Assembly: GCA_024399035.1 (NCBI GenBank)
Contig: JAKSID010000021.1
Coordinates: forward strand, 1-47,840
DNA from: Fibrobacter sp.
Lineage (GTDB): Bacteria > Fibrobacterota > Fibrobacteria > Fibrobacterales > Fibrobacteraceae
DNA: 47,840 nt
Reading direction: 5' to 3'
Below are positions 15,703 through 24,026 of this stretch, in pieces; positions within the stretch are counted from its first letter, which is position 1; each line of letters begins with the position of its first letter. The notes beneath the pieces are model-generated. The model had not been told where the DNA came from and made no database searches. It worked only from the letters and a program-made list of their open reading frames with translations. The position numbers were made by a program, and so were the translations under genes.

Positions 15703-16661
15703 TGAAGAAAGTTCTCGGTATGGGCGCAGCCCTGGTTGATGTTTTGGCTAATGTGAGCGACGAATGGATTGCTGCACAGGGCGTTCAGAAGGGCGGCATG
15801 AACATGGTGGACTGGCCCCAGATGGAAAAGTTCCTTTCCAGTCTTGAAAAACCGATTCGTGTTCCTGGTGGCTCTACTTGTAACACCATGGTGGGCGTTG
15901 CAAAACTTGGCGGCCGCGCTGCTTTTATCAGCAAGGTTGCAAAGGATGAACTGGGGGACCTGTTCCAGGCTCACCTGAAGAATTCCGGAGTGGAATCCAA
16001 GATGGGTATTTCCGATGTGGCTACCGGTTGCGTTTTCTCCGCAGTGACCCCCGATGCTCAGCGCTCCATGTGGACTTACCTTGGAGCCTCCGACTTCCTG
16101 GTTTCTGAAGACTTTGTTCCGGCTCTGTTTGACGATGTAGCCTTGCTCTATGCAGAAGGTTACCGCGCCTTTAATGCCGATTGCTTCAAGAAGTCCTTTA
16201 CCCTAGCTCGTTCCCTGGGTGTTGAAACTGCTTTGGACTTTAGTTCCTTCGGTGTGGTGGATGCCTGCCGCAAGACTTTCGATGAACTGTTCGAAAACAA
16301 GATGATTGATATTATCATCGCCAACGAAGATGAAGCTTTCGCCTACGCAGGCGTCAAGGAAGAAGCTGCTCTTGATGTTCTTGCCAAGAAGGCCAAGGTG
16401 GCTGTGGTGAAGATTGGTAAGCGTGGTGCCTTGATTTCCAAGGATGGTGTGGTGACCCGCGTGCAGGCTGGTCCTGCAAAGGCCATCGATACCACCGGCG
16501 CCGGCGACCTGTGGGCATCGGGATTCATTTATGGTTATATGAACGGCTGGGATATGGAACGTGCCGGTAACCTGGGTAGCATTGTTTCCAATGAAGTTGT
16601 GCAGGTGATGGGTGCCCAGATTCCGGAGGAAGGCTGGGCTCGCATCAAGGCCCAGATGTAA
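15702..16661 (+). CDS. PfkB/ribokinase-family sugar or nucleoside kinase
   Basis: 319 aa. The ribokinase fold is shown by GGSTCNTMVGVAKLGG (substrate and glycine region, about 46-61) and AIDTTGAGDLWASGF (anion hole and catalytic Asp, about 262-276). The start VLGMGAALVDVLANV and general shape are close to the adenosine kinase-like branch, but fructokinase-type substrates cannot be excluded. Its ATG overlaps the stop of the rhomboid gene by one base. The exported-protein genes downstream follow with an 11-bp gap. Confidence 0.85.
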   Translation: MKKVLGMGAALVDVLANVSDEWIAAQGVQKGGMNMVDWPQMEKFLSSLEKPIRVPGGSTCNTMVGVAKLGGRAAFISKVAKDELGDLFQAHLKNSGVESKMGISDVATGCVFSAVTPDAQRSMWTYLGASDFLVSEDFVPALFDDVALLYAEGYRAFNADCFKKSFTLARSLGVETALDFSSFGVVDACRKTFDELFENKMIDIIIANEDEAFAYAGVKEEAALDVLAKKAKVAVVKIGKRGALISKDGVVTRVQAGPAKAIDTTGAGDLWASGFIYGYMNGWDMERAGNLGSIVSNEVVQVMGAQIPEEGWARIKAQM

Positions 16662-16672
16662 GGAGTTTGAAT

Positions 16673-17149
16673 ATGTTCAAGAAAGTTCTCTTGTCCTTGG
16701 GCTTTGTTGCCGCTGTGGCATTTGCCCAGGGTGCAGCTCCCGCCGAAACGGCTCCTGTTGCAGAAGCCGCTGCACCGGCAGTGGATTCTGCTGCCGCACC
16801 CGCTGCGGAAAGCGCATCCTCTGTAGAAACGGAACTGAAGCAAGAAATTGCTATTCGCGATAGCGTTATGGCAGTGCAGGGCGAATCCTGCGACGCAGAA
16901 AAGGATTCTCTCCGCAAGGCTCTGGAAGTAGAACAGGCCAAGAGCGCCAACTGGGAAAAGAGCTACGAAACCATGAAGAACGATAACGCCGTTTGTGCAC
17001 AGGCTTTGGGCGTTTCTCTCGGCGTCAACGAAAAGAAGAAAGAAGAAGTGGCTGATGCCAAAAGCATTGGTTCCTCCATGGCCACCACATCTTTCCTCGG
17101 TGGCGCTGCTATCGGTATCCTCATTTTCTGGCTGATTACTAGAAACTAA
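16673..17149 (+). CDS. Exported Ala/Pro-rich coiled-coil protein with C-terminal membrane anchor
   Basis: 158 aa from the ATG at 16673, chosen over the in-frame TTG at 16667 because AGGAG ends 7 nt upstream. A signal peptide (cleavage near AFAQG) is followed by an Ala/Pro/Glu-rich stretch (about 20-48), a helical region of about 70 residues with coiled-coil character (two Cys, at CDAEK and CAQA), and a C-terminal hydrophobic segment ILIFWLITRN. No known family recognised. A role as an envelope spacer is possible but is only a guess. Confidence 0.65.
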   Translation: MFKKVLLSLGFVAAVAFAQGAAPAETAPVAEAAAPAVDSAAAPAAESASSVETELKQEIAIRDSVMAVQGESCDAEKDSLRKALEVEQAKSANWEKSYETMKNDNAVCAQALGVSLGVNEKKKEEVADAKSIGSSMATTSFLGGAAIGILIFWLITRN

Positions 17150-17171
17150 TTTAAAGAATTGGGGTAGGGCT

Positions 17172-18524
17172 ATGGCTAAGCTTGGAACTTCTATTTGCGC
17201 AGGTTTTGTTCTTGCATGTGGAATGACAGGAGCATGTGCCAAGTCCGGCCCAATGCAGTTGGGCTCTGTTCTTAGCCCCTATAGCAAAATCAACACGGAG
17301 GTGGCAGAAATTGCCGCCTATATGCCCGAACAAAAATTGCTGTTTGCCGTTGGCGATTCCAATGTGCTGGGAACAATTGATTTGTCTAATCCTAGCAAGC
17401 CTGCGGTAAAGAGCTCTTTTTATTTGGATGGTGAAGCGACTAGTGTAACGGTTCACGGAAATTTAATTGCCACTAGCCTCCTTGCAAATCCTGCCTGGGA
17501 AGATGGCTTTGTGGAAGTTGTGGAATACGCTTCTGCAGGTGTCAAGAAAATTGGAACCTATAAAGTCTGTAGCCATCCCGACATGATTACTTTTACGCCC
17601 GATGGAAAAGTGTTGCTGGTTGCTTGCGAAGGCGAACCTAGCGAAGATGGGAAAATTGACCCCATCGGAGGTGTGGCCATTGTCTCGGTGAACGATGCCT
17701 CGGGAAAGTTGGCGCCTTCCGTAAAGGTGATTCCTTTTGAAGACAAATCCATTGAACCGGAATACATTACGGTCAGCGGGGATTCCAAGTGGGCATGGGT
17801 AAGCTTGCAAGAAAACAACGCGATTGCCCGCATTGATTTGCAGACAAAGTCTCTTGATGGGATTTTTGACTTAGGCTTCGTGGACCATTCCAAGCCAGGC
17901 TTTGGCATTGATGCTGTAAAGGATGGAAAGATCCGCATTGAGAATGCAAACCTGAGGGGATTGCGTCAGCCTGATGGAATCAAGTTCTTTGCTGCAGAAG
18001 GCAAGAGCTATGTGGTTACGGCGAATGAAGGCGCTCCTGTAAAGGATTTTGACAAACGAACTGTTTGCGGTGATGATGCAAAATGCGATGTGAAGTTTGG
18101 CTCCCGTTCTGTTAGTGTGTTTGATGGATTCAGCGGTGAATTGCAGTGGGATTCCGGAGACTTGCTGGAAAGGACTTTCGCAAAAGTCGCTCCGGAGTAT
18201 TTCAATTGGAATTCCAAGAAAGGCAAAAAGAAAGTGGATGCCCGCAGCGATGATATGGGCTGCGAACCTGAAAATGTTACCATTGGAATGGTGAACGGCA
18301 AGCGTTTGGCTTTCGTTGGGTTGGAACGCATGAGCGGTATCGCGGTCTTTGATATCACTAATGTTTCTGCTCCGAAACTTGTTGATTACTACTTGGATCC
18401 TGCAGACCGCGGCCCTGAAGGAATGCTTTTCATTGATGCAGAAAAAAGCCCCATTCCCGGACAGCCAATACTTGTAGTGAGCTATGAATACAGCAAGACC
18501 CTAGTGGTTTATACCATCAAGTGA
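17172..18524 (+). CDS. Exported beta-propeller protein (choice-of-anchor I-like)
   Basis: 450 aa with a signal peptide (cleavage near ACAKS). Repeated strands of the LFAVGDSNVLGTIDLSNPSKP and VSLQENNAIARIDL kind indicate a beta-propeller. Segments such as RQPDGIKFF, YVVTANEGA, GPEGMLFI and YEYSKTLVVYTI match the large secreted family annotated as choice-of-anchor I / alkaline-phosphatase-like propellers, often found on calcium-binding surface proteins. No C-terminal sorting signal is visible, so it may be periplasmic or secreted. GGGGTAGGG precedes the ATG. It follows the coiled-coil gene by 22 bp. Confidence 0.7.
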   Translation: MAKLGTSICAGFVLACGMTGACAKSGPMQLGSVLSPYSKINTEVAEIAAYMPEQKLLFAVGDSNVLGTIDLSNPSKPAVKSSFYLDGEATSVTVHGNLIATSLLANPAWEDGFVEVVEYASAGVKKIGTYKVCSHPDMITFTPDGKVLLVACEGEPSEDGKIDPIGGVAIVSVNDASGKLAPSVKVIPFEDKSIEPEYITVSGDSKWAWVSLQENNAIARIDLQTKSLDGIFDLGFVDHSKPGFGIDAVKDGKIRIENANLRGLRQPDGIKFFAAEGKSYVVTANEGAPVKDFDKRTVCGDDAKCDVKFGSRSVSVFDGFSGELQWDSGDLLERTFAKVAPEYFNWNSKKGKKKVDARSDDMGCEPENVTIGMVNGKRLAFVGLERMSGIAVFDITNVSAPKLVDYYLDPADRGPEGMLFIDAEKSPIPGQPILVVSYEYSKTLVVYTIK

Positions 18525-18525
18525 A

Positions 18526-18662
18526 ATAAGCTTTTGGGGAACCCTAGAGTTATTAAGTTTTTTAGAGGGGGCTGGTGCTTAGGATTCGAGGGACTCCGGC
18601 TTTGCCGGGTGAGCGTGGCGAGCGTCCCGAGAAGACAAAGTACCAGACCACTAAAAGCTTAT
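18526..18662. repeat. 137-bp intergenic segment bounded by 10-bp inverted repeats
   Basis: ATAAGCTTTT at 18526-18535 is repeated inverted at 18653-18662, the right copy covering the last codons of the HrpB gene. Inside is a CCGGCTTTGCCGG hairpin (about 18578-18590) and GC-rich palindromic sequence, with no ORF of note. It resembles a short non-autonomous element or a shared terminator region of two convergent genes. The inverted repeats are seen; mobility is not shown. Confidence 0.5.
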
Positions 18663-21205
18663 ATGACCGTTTCGGGCCATGGGTGCTTGGGGTAGCGTCC
18701 GCGTAATTCCTTTCTCAATTCAGGATAGGTGTTCTTCCAGAATCCTGTGAGGTCCCAAGTCTTTTGCATACTGCGGAAATTGGGCGCCAGAACGTCGTAA
18801 CGGACTCGCAGTTTTTTATCAGCAATCCAATGCTCGCCTGTAATTGGCGATGCTTTTCCGGAGGCGCGATCCACCTGCATAAAGTCTTCGATGCGGGCGG
18901 AAATTTCAATGAGTACGCCGTCTGCGCTTTGGGTGATGAGATTGCTGCCCGTGGTGGAGGGCTCGGCGGAGGCTTCAACTTGCTGGTAGCTGTATTTCGC
19001 ACGCTTGCCGTTGGGCAATACAAAGTGGTCGGGGAAGGTCTTGCCCAGCCATTGCAGCATTCCCTTGCCGAAGTAATCTTCAATGATGGCGCGGTAGCGG
19101 TCTTCGTTCAAGTCGCGGAGCAAAAAGATTCCGCTTGCGAATTCGTCGAAAATCAGTTCCATGTCTTCTTCGTTGAATTCCGGCAGGCCGTATTCCGGAT
19201 AGAACTGTGCGGCGAGGCGCATCTTGACGAGAAGCGTCTGCAGAGTTTCCGTCAGGTAGCGCCCGGTCCAGTTTTCTTTTTCCAGTTTTTCGCGCCAGGC
19301 GCTAACAGTAAGCTCCTTGAGGGAGGCGAGAACCGTGGGGGAGGCTTCCTGCGGGAGGATTTCCTTACGGCTCAATTCACGTCCGGCGGCGTCGCTTTGG
19401 ATTTCTACGCCGATGAAACGTTCCTGACCGCTGCGCCAGAGCAGTTCATAACTGACGACGGCTTGGTCGGTACCCATCAGTTCCTTGGGAACGGGAACGT
19501 AAAGGCTTACGCGGAGTTCCGACTTGCTTCCGCCGCCAGTGCGTAACATGGTCATGGCCAGCAAGGCGTGGGGCGGCTCGTTGACCTGTAGACGAATGAT
19601 GTTCTGGTTAGGCAACTTGTAGACGTCGCCTGTGGGCGTAGCCAAACGGTCGGGGAAAGCCAGTAGCAATTCCTTGATGACCTGAAGGTCCGCAGCGGTT
19701 TTATCTGCGGCAGTGTTGCCTCCGAAAATGTCCTTTCGATAGTCCTGCAACTGTCGCAACGTCAAGGAAATTTCCCTAGGAACATTCATGCTCTTGGAAA
19801 GTGTATCTCGGGCCAACGTCAAAAGATTCAAGGGCATCTTGGATTTCTGCACCGTCTCTGTACCGGAGTGAATCCATGCCATGGCGGCCAGCATCAGGTC
19901 GGGCAAGTCTTCGGCGCTTTTTGCAGAAGCCAGAATCAATGCCAATGAAACATCGCCAATGGGAGACTGGATTGCCCTGAGGCCAAGTTCTGTAATGGAG
20001 CCATCTGCAATCATGCCGATGTCATTCAGCAGCTTTGTTGCAGACTGCAAACGGTTTGCAGGCATAGGCGTTGGCAAAGTCAATTCGCAAACGTCACCAC
20101 ACTTATCCGCCAACGATTTTTCCAACGCAGCCTTCTGCAACAGAAATTCCGAAGGCTCAATCTGCGTCACCTCGGGAATAATTCCCTTGGGCATACGCTT
20201 TTCTGCATCCTCGCTCCAGAGGCGGATGGCGCAGCCATTCTGGGTACGGCCCGAACGTCCGGAACGCTGGATGGCGTTCTGCATAGAGATGGATGCGGTT
20301 CGCAGGACGTTTACCTTTTCGCTGTCGTCGTATTCGCTGACGCGTTCCACGCCGCTGTCCACTACGCCACTGACATTAGGAACTGTAATAGAAGTTTCTG
20401 CAATGTTGGTTGTGAAGATGACTCGGGGTTTTTCCGTTTCCTCAAAAATTCTGTCTTGGGTTTCGCGATCCTGACCGCCGAACAAATCCAAGTATTCTGC
20501 GGTGTTGCTTCCCAAGGCTTCTTCAACAGCACTATGGCAACGGGCGATTTCGCCCTTACCCGGAAGGAACACCAATGTGGTTTTCCAGATGCCGTTCATG
20601 TACAGCGTACGGAGGGCACGGACCACTTCCGCTTCCTGGGTGTTGCCAGCCATAGGGCTCTGGTTAATAATCTGTACCGGGTAAAGGGGATGGCCCAGTT
20701 CCAGGCACTTAACGCCTAGGGCGCTTTCCATTTCTTCGCGGTTTAATTTCGCAGACATCACTGCGATGCGCGGTCCATTCAGTTTCAGCAAATAGCTGAA
20801 CAACAAATCCATGTCCGCCTTGCGTTCGTGGTATTCATCGAACACCACCCAGTCCGCATCCATTTTTCCGTGGAGCAGTTCCTGCAGAAAGTTACCGTAG
20901 GTCTGGAACAAAATTTTGGTGTCGGTACTTTTGCAAGTGTCTTGCCTGAACTGGTAACCGATGGTCTTGCCGCAGTTTTCACCGTGCAGCTTGGCGGAAT
21001 ACTGGGCCAACGCCAAGGCGGCGATTCGCCTGGGCTGCAGAACCACCACTCGTCCTTCGCAATGCCTGCTCAGGAACCAAGGGATGAACAAAGACTTACC
21101 GGAGCCTGTGGGTGCTTCTACAAGAAGATTCTTTGAATTCTGAAGAGCCGCTTCTAGCTTGCTCTCTTCTTCGGCAATGGCAAGGTCTTTATAGGTTCTG
21201 GACAT
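18659..21205 (-). CDS. hrpB: ATP-dependent RNA helicase HrpB
   Basis: DEAH-type helicase, 848 aa, of the bacterial HrpB group. Motifs in order: EAPTGSGKSLF (Walker A), VVLQPRRIAALALA (Ia), DEYHERKADMDLL (II, DEYH), VMSAKL (III), FLPGKGEI (IV), TNIAETSITVPNV (V) and QRSGRSGRTQNG (VI). The C-terminal end YPELRKELRGRYPKHPWPE is the diagnostic HrpB tail. The role of HrpB in cells is poorly defined. I start at the ATG 21205 (MSRTYKDL); an in-frame GTG at 21211 is the alternative. The start lies only a few bases beyond the T-run of a terminator belonging to the upstream minus-strand gene. Confidence 0.93.
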   Translation of the reverse strand: MSRTYKDLAIAEEESKLEAALQNSKNLLVEAPTGSGKSLFIPWFLSRHCEGRVVVLQPRRIAALALAQYSAKLHGENCGKTIGYQFRQDTCKSTDTKILFQTYGNFLQELLHGKMDADWVVFDEYHERKADMDLLFSYLLKLNGPRIAVMSAKLNREEMESALGVKCLELGHPLYPVQIINQSPMAGNTQEAEVVRALRTLYMNGIWKTTLVFLPGKGEIARCHSAVEEALGSNTAEYLDLFGGQDRETQDRIFEETEKPRVIFTTNIAETSITVPNVSGVVDSGVERVSEYDDSEKVNVLRTASISMQNAIQRSGRSGRTQNGCAIRLWSEDAEKRMPKGIIPEVTQIEPSEFLLQKAALEKSLADKCGDVCELTLPTPMPANRLQSATKLLNDIGMIADGSITELGLRAIQSPIGDVSLALILASAKSAEDLPDLMLAAMAWIHSGTETVQKSKMPLNLLTLARDTLSKSMNVPREISLTLRQLQDYRKDIFGGNTAADKTAADLQVIKELLLAFPDRLATPTGDVYKLPNQNIIRLQVNEPPHALLAMTMLRTGGGSKSELRVSLYVPVPKELMGTDQAVVSYELLWRSGQERFIGVEIQSDAAGRELSRKEILPQEASPTVLASLKELTVSAWREKLEKENWTGRYLTETLQTLLVKMRLAAQFYPEYGLPEFNEEDMELIFDEFASGIFLLRDLNEDRYRAIIEDYFGKGMLQWLGKTFPDHFVLPNGKRAKYSYQQVEASAEPSTTGSNLITQSADGVLIEISARIEDFMQVDRASGKASPITGEHWIADKKLRVRYDVLAPNFRSMQKTWDLTGFWKNTYPELRKELRGRYPKHPWPETVI

Positions 21206-21215
21206 AATCACTCAT

Positions 21216-21240
21216 AAAAAAAGCGCGACCTTCATCGCGC
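21216..21240 (-). terminator. Intrinsic terminator between membrane-protein gene and hrpB
   Basis: On the minus strand GCGCGA and TCGCGC form a 6-bp stem followed by seven T. It ends the transcript of the 21271-21738 gene, and the hrpB start codon comes 10 nt after the T-run, so hrpB must use read-through or a promoter within this short region. Confidence 0.75.
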
Positions 21241-21270
21241 CATTTTCTTTAAGCTTTTGACTTTAAGTTC

Positions 21271-21738
21271 TTAAGCTCTGGGGTACTTCAGCTTTTCGCC
21301 GGTTGCCACGTCAACGTAGGGCTTCTTGCCTTCGCGGAACTTCTGGTTGATGACCAGGTTTTCGATACGGCGCTTTACGCCAGCATCGGTCTTGCAGAAG
21401 AAGTATGCCACCTTGTTGGTGCCCGGCACCAGGAACATAGCCAGCTTGTACTTTTGGGAGACTGCACGACGGAAGAACTTCAGGTCTTCCTTCTTGGGAA
21501 TCACAAAGTTGCTGCCTTCCTTGACTTCGCAGATCATGTCAGCGTCGGCCAACAGAGCCTGGGACTTCTGCTTGAGGGCGGCGAAGTTGGGCTCGGTATT
21601 CTTTTTGATGGTTTCGAGATTGAATGCGCCACCGCCTTCCTTGAGAGCCTTACGGACACCGCGGACTGCAAAAATGATGACAACAACCAAAACGATTGCT
21701 ACCAGGTAGGGCCAGTTGTTGGCGAGAAAGTCTAACAT
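21271..21738 (-). CDS. Single-pass membrane protein, unknown function
   Basis: 155 aa, family not recognised. An N-terminal transmembrane helix (LANNWPYLVAIVLVVVIIFA, about 4-24) is followed by a cytoplasmic-looking soluble part rich in Lys with alternating strands (SNFVIPKKEDLKFFRRAV, VPGTNKVAYFFCKTDAGV). An AGAGGTG Shine-Dalgarno lies about 5 nt before the ATG, one of the clearer ones in the window. It has its own terminator before hrpB, so it is probably monocistronic. Confidence 0.65.
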   Translation of the reverse strand: MLDFLANNWPYLVAIVLVVVIIFAVRGVRKALKEGGGAFNLETIKKNTEPNFAALKQKSQALLADADMICEVKEGSNFVIPKKEDLKFFRRAVSQKYKLAMFLVPGTNKVAYFFCKTDAGVKRRIENLVINQKFREGKKPYVDVATGEKLKYPRA

Positions 21739-21885
21739 GAAAACACCTCTTTTCGATTTACGTGCCCAAAAATAAAAAAATCAAAAGCAGGAGCGAGAAT
21801 AATTCCCTTGAAAAACCAAAGTTTGCTAGGATAAAAGGGGAATATTTTTAAATTTGTCTCGGATAGAAACTCCCTGTTACGTAAA

Positions 21886-23169
21886 ATGAAAAATATTTTT
21901 CGTCATATTGGATTTGTGCTTGGCGTAGCCTTTCTTGGTATGCCGGTTCTTTCCTTTGGCGGGGAATGCCCTGAAGGGGCCGTCGTGGGCTCCGTTAAAC
22001 TGGCAGGACTGAACCACACGAGAAATCATGTGGTGGAACGTGAACTTCAGAACAAGGTTGGGGAACCTTTTTCCAACGAGAAATTCCAGACTGAAAAATT
22101 GAAACTTCAGGACCTTGACTTGTTCACGGAAATTACTGCCAGCTGCGAATCTGCTTCTAACGGTGCCGTTTCGCTAACCTACCATTTCCAGGAAATTTTT
22201 CGCTGGATTCCTGCTCCTGCAGGTAAGACCACCGATCGCGATGGCTTGATGATTGGTGCGGCCCTTGCCAACTTGAATGTGGCTGGCGAGGATGTCCGTG
22301 TGGAAATTCAGTACCGAACGACGGTGTCGCCTTTCCTTGAAAATAACGAATACGCTCTGTACGCCAGTTCTCCGTATTTATTTGGACTCCCTGTGGGATG
22401 GAATTTCGAATTCCTTCGCACGGATAGTTGGGACGACCTTCGTAAATTCCAGGATGCCAGTTGGCTTGCTGATCTTGACTTGAACTGGGATTTGACTTCT
22501 CAATTTTCCTTGCTGTTCACCGGAGCCTATCGCTATTTGGAAGGTGGAATAGGTCATTTGCCCGAAGCTGGTCTTGGCTTTAAAATAGATCGCCGTGATG
22601 CAGGATTGGATACCCGTAAGGGCTTTTATCTGGAATACATGTTGACCCATGTGGGCTCTGGCGTGGGCGAAAATCACAAGGGTGAAAACTACTGGGAAAT
22701 TCTTGTAGATGGTCGCGGCTATTATACCTTGAATAGGTTTATTACGGGGGCGACGGCGTTGTTCCGTTACCGTCCGGGAACTGTGGGTCATTACGACTTG
22801 TTTTATCAAGGTGGTGTAAATACATTCCGTGGCCATGATCCTGATTCGACCTATCTTGGCGCTCACGAAACTTTGTTGAATTTGGAAGAACGTTTTGCTT
22901 TGTTGGAGCGTCGGTCAGCCAGTATCCTGGGGGTAAACTTCTTCTATGGCGTTCAATTGGTGGCTGGTCTTGATGGCCGTCTACTTTGGGACGAGGGCTT
23001 GCCTAATTGGAGTAACTATGAGGGCGCTGTCTATGGTGGCATTCATTTGATTGTTCCTGCGCTGGATCGTATTCGCTTTGAAATTGGTTATAGCCCTGAT
23101 CATGGCGAACCTGTATTTTATTTTGGCTTATTTGACAAAACCATTTCTTCTCGTTGGCGCAGCCGCTAA
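21886..23169 (+). CDS. Omp85/BamA-family outer-membrane protein with one POTRA domain
   Basis: 427 aa. A signal peptide (residues 1-25, cleavage near SFGGE) precedes one POTRA-like domain (about 30-105: VVGSVKLAGLNHTRNHVVERELQNK is its start), then a beta-barrel with alternating strands ending in an aromatic-rich C-terminus. The motif FRGHDPDS near residue 315 is the lid-lock V/FRGY-F motif of Omp85 barrels. BamA has five POTRAs and TamA three, so this is a short member, closer in layout to small Omp85 or patatin-linked barrel proteins. Function (protein or lipid translocation) unknown. The next gene, ppa, has its own promoter. Confidence 0.75.
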   Translation: MKNIFRHIGFVLGVAFLGMPVLSFGGECPEGAVVGSVKLAGLNHTRNHVVERELQNKVGEPFSNEKFQTEKLKLQDLDLFTEITASCESASNGAVSLTYHFQEIFRWIPAPAGKTTDRDGLMIGAALANLNVAGEDVRVEIQYRTTVSPFLENNEYALYASSPYLFGLPVGWNFEFLRTDSWDDLRKFQDASWLADLDLNWDLTSQFSLLFTGAYRYLEGGIGHLPEAGLGFKIDRRDAGLDTRKGFYLEYMLTHVGSGVGENHKGENYWEILVDGRGYYTLNRFITGATALFRYRPGTVGHYDLFYQGGVNTFRGHDPDSTYLGAHETLLNLEERFALLERRSASILGVNFFYGVQLVAGLDGRLLWDEGLPNWSNYEGAVYGGIHLIVPALDRIRFEIGYSPDHGEPVFYFGLFDKTISSRWRSR

Positions 23170-23172
23170 TCC

Positions 23173-23200
23173 TTGACTTTTTACAAATAAATGCTAAATT
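23173..23200 (+). promoter_or_regulatory. Sigma-70-type promoter of ppa
   Basis: TTGACT (23173-23178), 16-bp spacer, TAAATT (23195-23200). This is the best-matched -35/-10 pair in the window. It gives a leader of about 50 nt before ppa, unlike the near-leaderless genes. Confidence 0.65.
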
Positions 23201-23257
23201 TTGGTTACAACCCTGAATAAAAAAAGATGAGCTCAAGGTGGGCTCTGTGGAGTATAA

Positions 23258-23848
23258 ATGGCTATTAACTATTTGGATTTGCCGATCGGTAAGAAGTACC
23301 CCTACGAAGTGGATTGCGTCGTAGAAATCGGTAAGGACACCAACCTGAAGTATGAATACGACGAACGCCTTCACGTGTTCCGTCTTGACCGTTGCTTGCT
23401 TAGCTCCATGAGCTATCCTTGCACCTACGGTTTCATTCCCAGCACCAAGGCTGACGATGGCGACGCTTTGGATATGCTGATTTACAGCCCCGCTTCCATG
23501 ATGACTGGTACTGTTTGCACTTGCCGTGTGATTGGCGCTTTGGACATGACTGACGGTGGCAAGAAGGACTATAAGGTTCTCGGCGTGCCCGTGTTCAACC
23601 CACGTCCTATCAAGGATATCACTGATGTGGACCAGATGTTCCTCCGCATTACCAAGAACTTCTTCCAGAACTACAAGGAATTAGAAGGCAAGGACGTTCA
23701 GATCGGTGATTGGATGAACGCTGAGTTCGCCCGCGAAAAGGTGATTGTGGCTCATCGCGCCTACTTCCAGAACCAGGTGCAGATTCCTGAAACCCGCTAC
23801 CAGGAACCGGAAGGCACCGAGAGCCTGCCTCCTGAAGAGCTGATCTAA
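23258..23848 (+). CDS. ppa: Inorganic pyrophosphatase (family I)
   Basis: Soluble family I pyrophosphatase, 196 aa, hydrolyses PPi to phosphate and pulls biosynthetic reactions forward. The family signature DDGDALDML (about 66-74) carries the Mg-binding aspartates; MSYPCTYGFIP and the earlier KYEYDE segment are also conserved. It is preceded by a promoter with near-consensus elements and followed by a 22-bp perfect palindrome and a bidirectional terminator. It is probably a single-gene transcript. Confidence 0.96.
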   Translation: MAINYLDLPIGKKYPYEVDCVVEIGKDTNLKYEYDERLHVFRLDRCLLSSMSYPCTYGFIPSTKADDGDALDMLIYSPASMMTGTVCTCRVIGALDMTDGGKKDYKVLGVPVFNPRPIKDITDVDQMFLRITKNFFQNYKELEGKDVQIGDWMNAEFAREKVIVAHRAYFQNQVQIPETRYQEPEGTESLPPEELI

Positions 23849-23860
23849 GGCGAGAGTCGC

Positions 23861-23882
23861 AGGAACAAGCATGCTTGTTCCT
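23861..23882. repeat. Perfect 22-bp palindrome after ppa
   Basis: Bases 23861-23882 read the same on both strands (11-bp half-site AGGAACAAGCA). There is no loop and no T-run, so it is not a standard terminator. It could be a protein-binding site or the core of a small repeated element. Confidence 0.9.
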
Positions 23883-23945
23883 ATGACCGAGCCGCAGAGA
23901 AGCGCAGCCGAAGGCTGCCGCTGATTTAAAGTTGTCGCGACGCAT

Positions 23946-24007
23946 CGCGAAATTCAATTAAAAAAGGCCTGCTTTCAAGCAGGTCTTTTTTTATTGTGAA
24001 TTTCGCG
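23946..24007. terminator. Bidirectional terminator in a 62-bp imperfect palindrome
   Basis: The core stem 23966-23985 is flanked by A and T runs and can stop both ppa (plus) and the radical SAM gene (minus). The symmetry extends outward: CGCGAAATTCA at 23946-23956 is repeated inverted at the other end (to 24007), giving arms of about 30 bases with few mismatches. Confidence 0.85.
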
Positions 24008-24026
24008 GCAATCCCGCGGCCAAACG

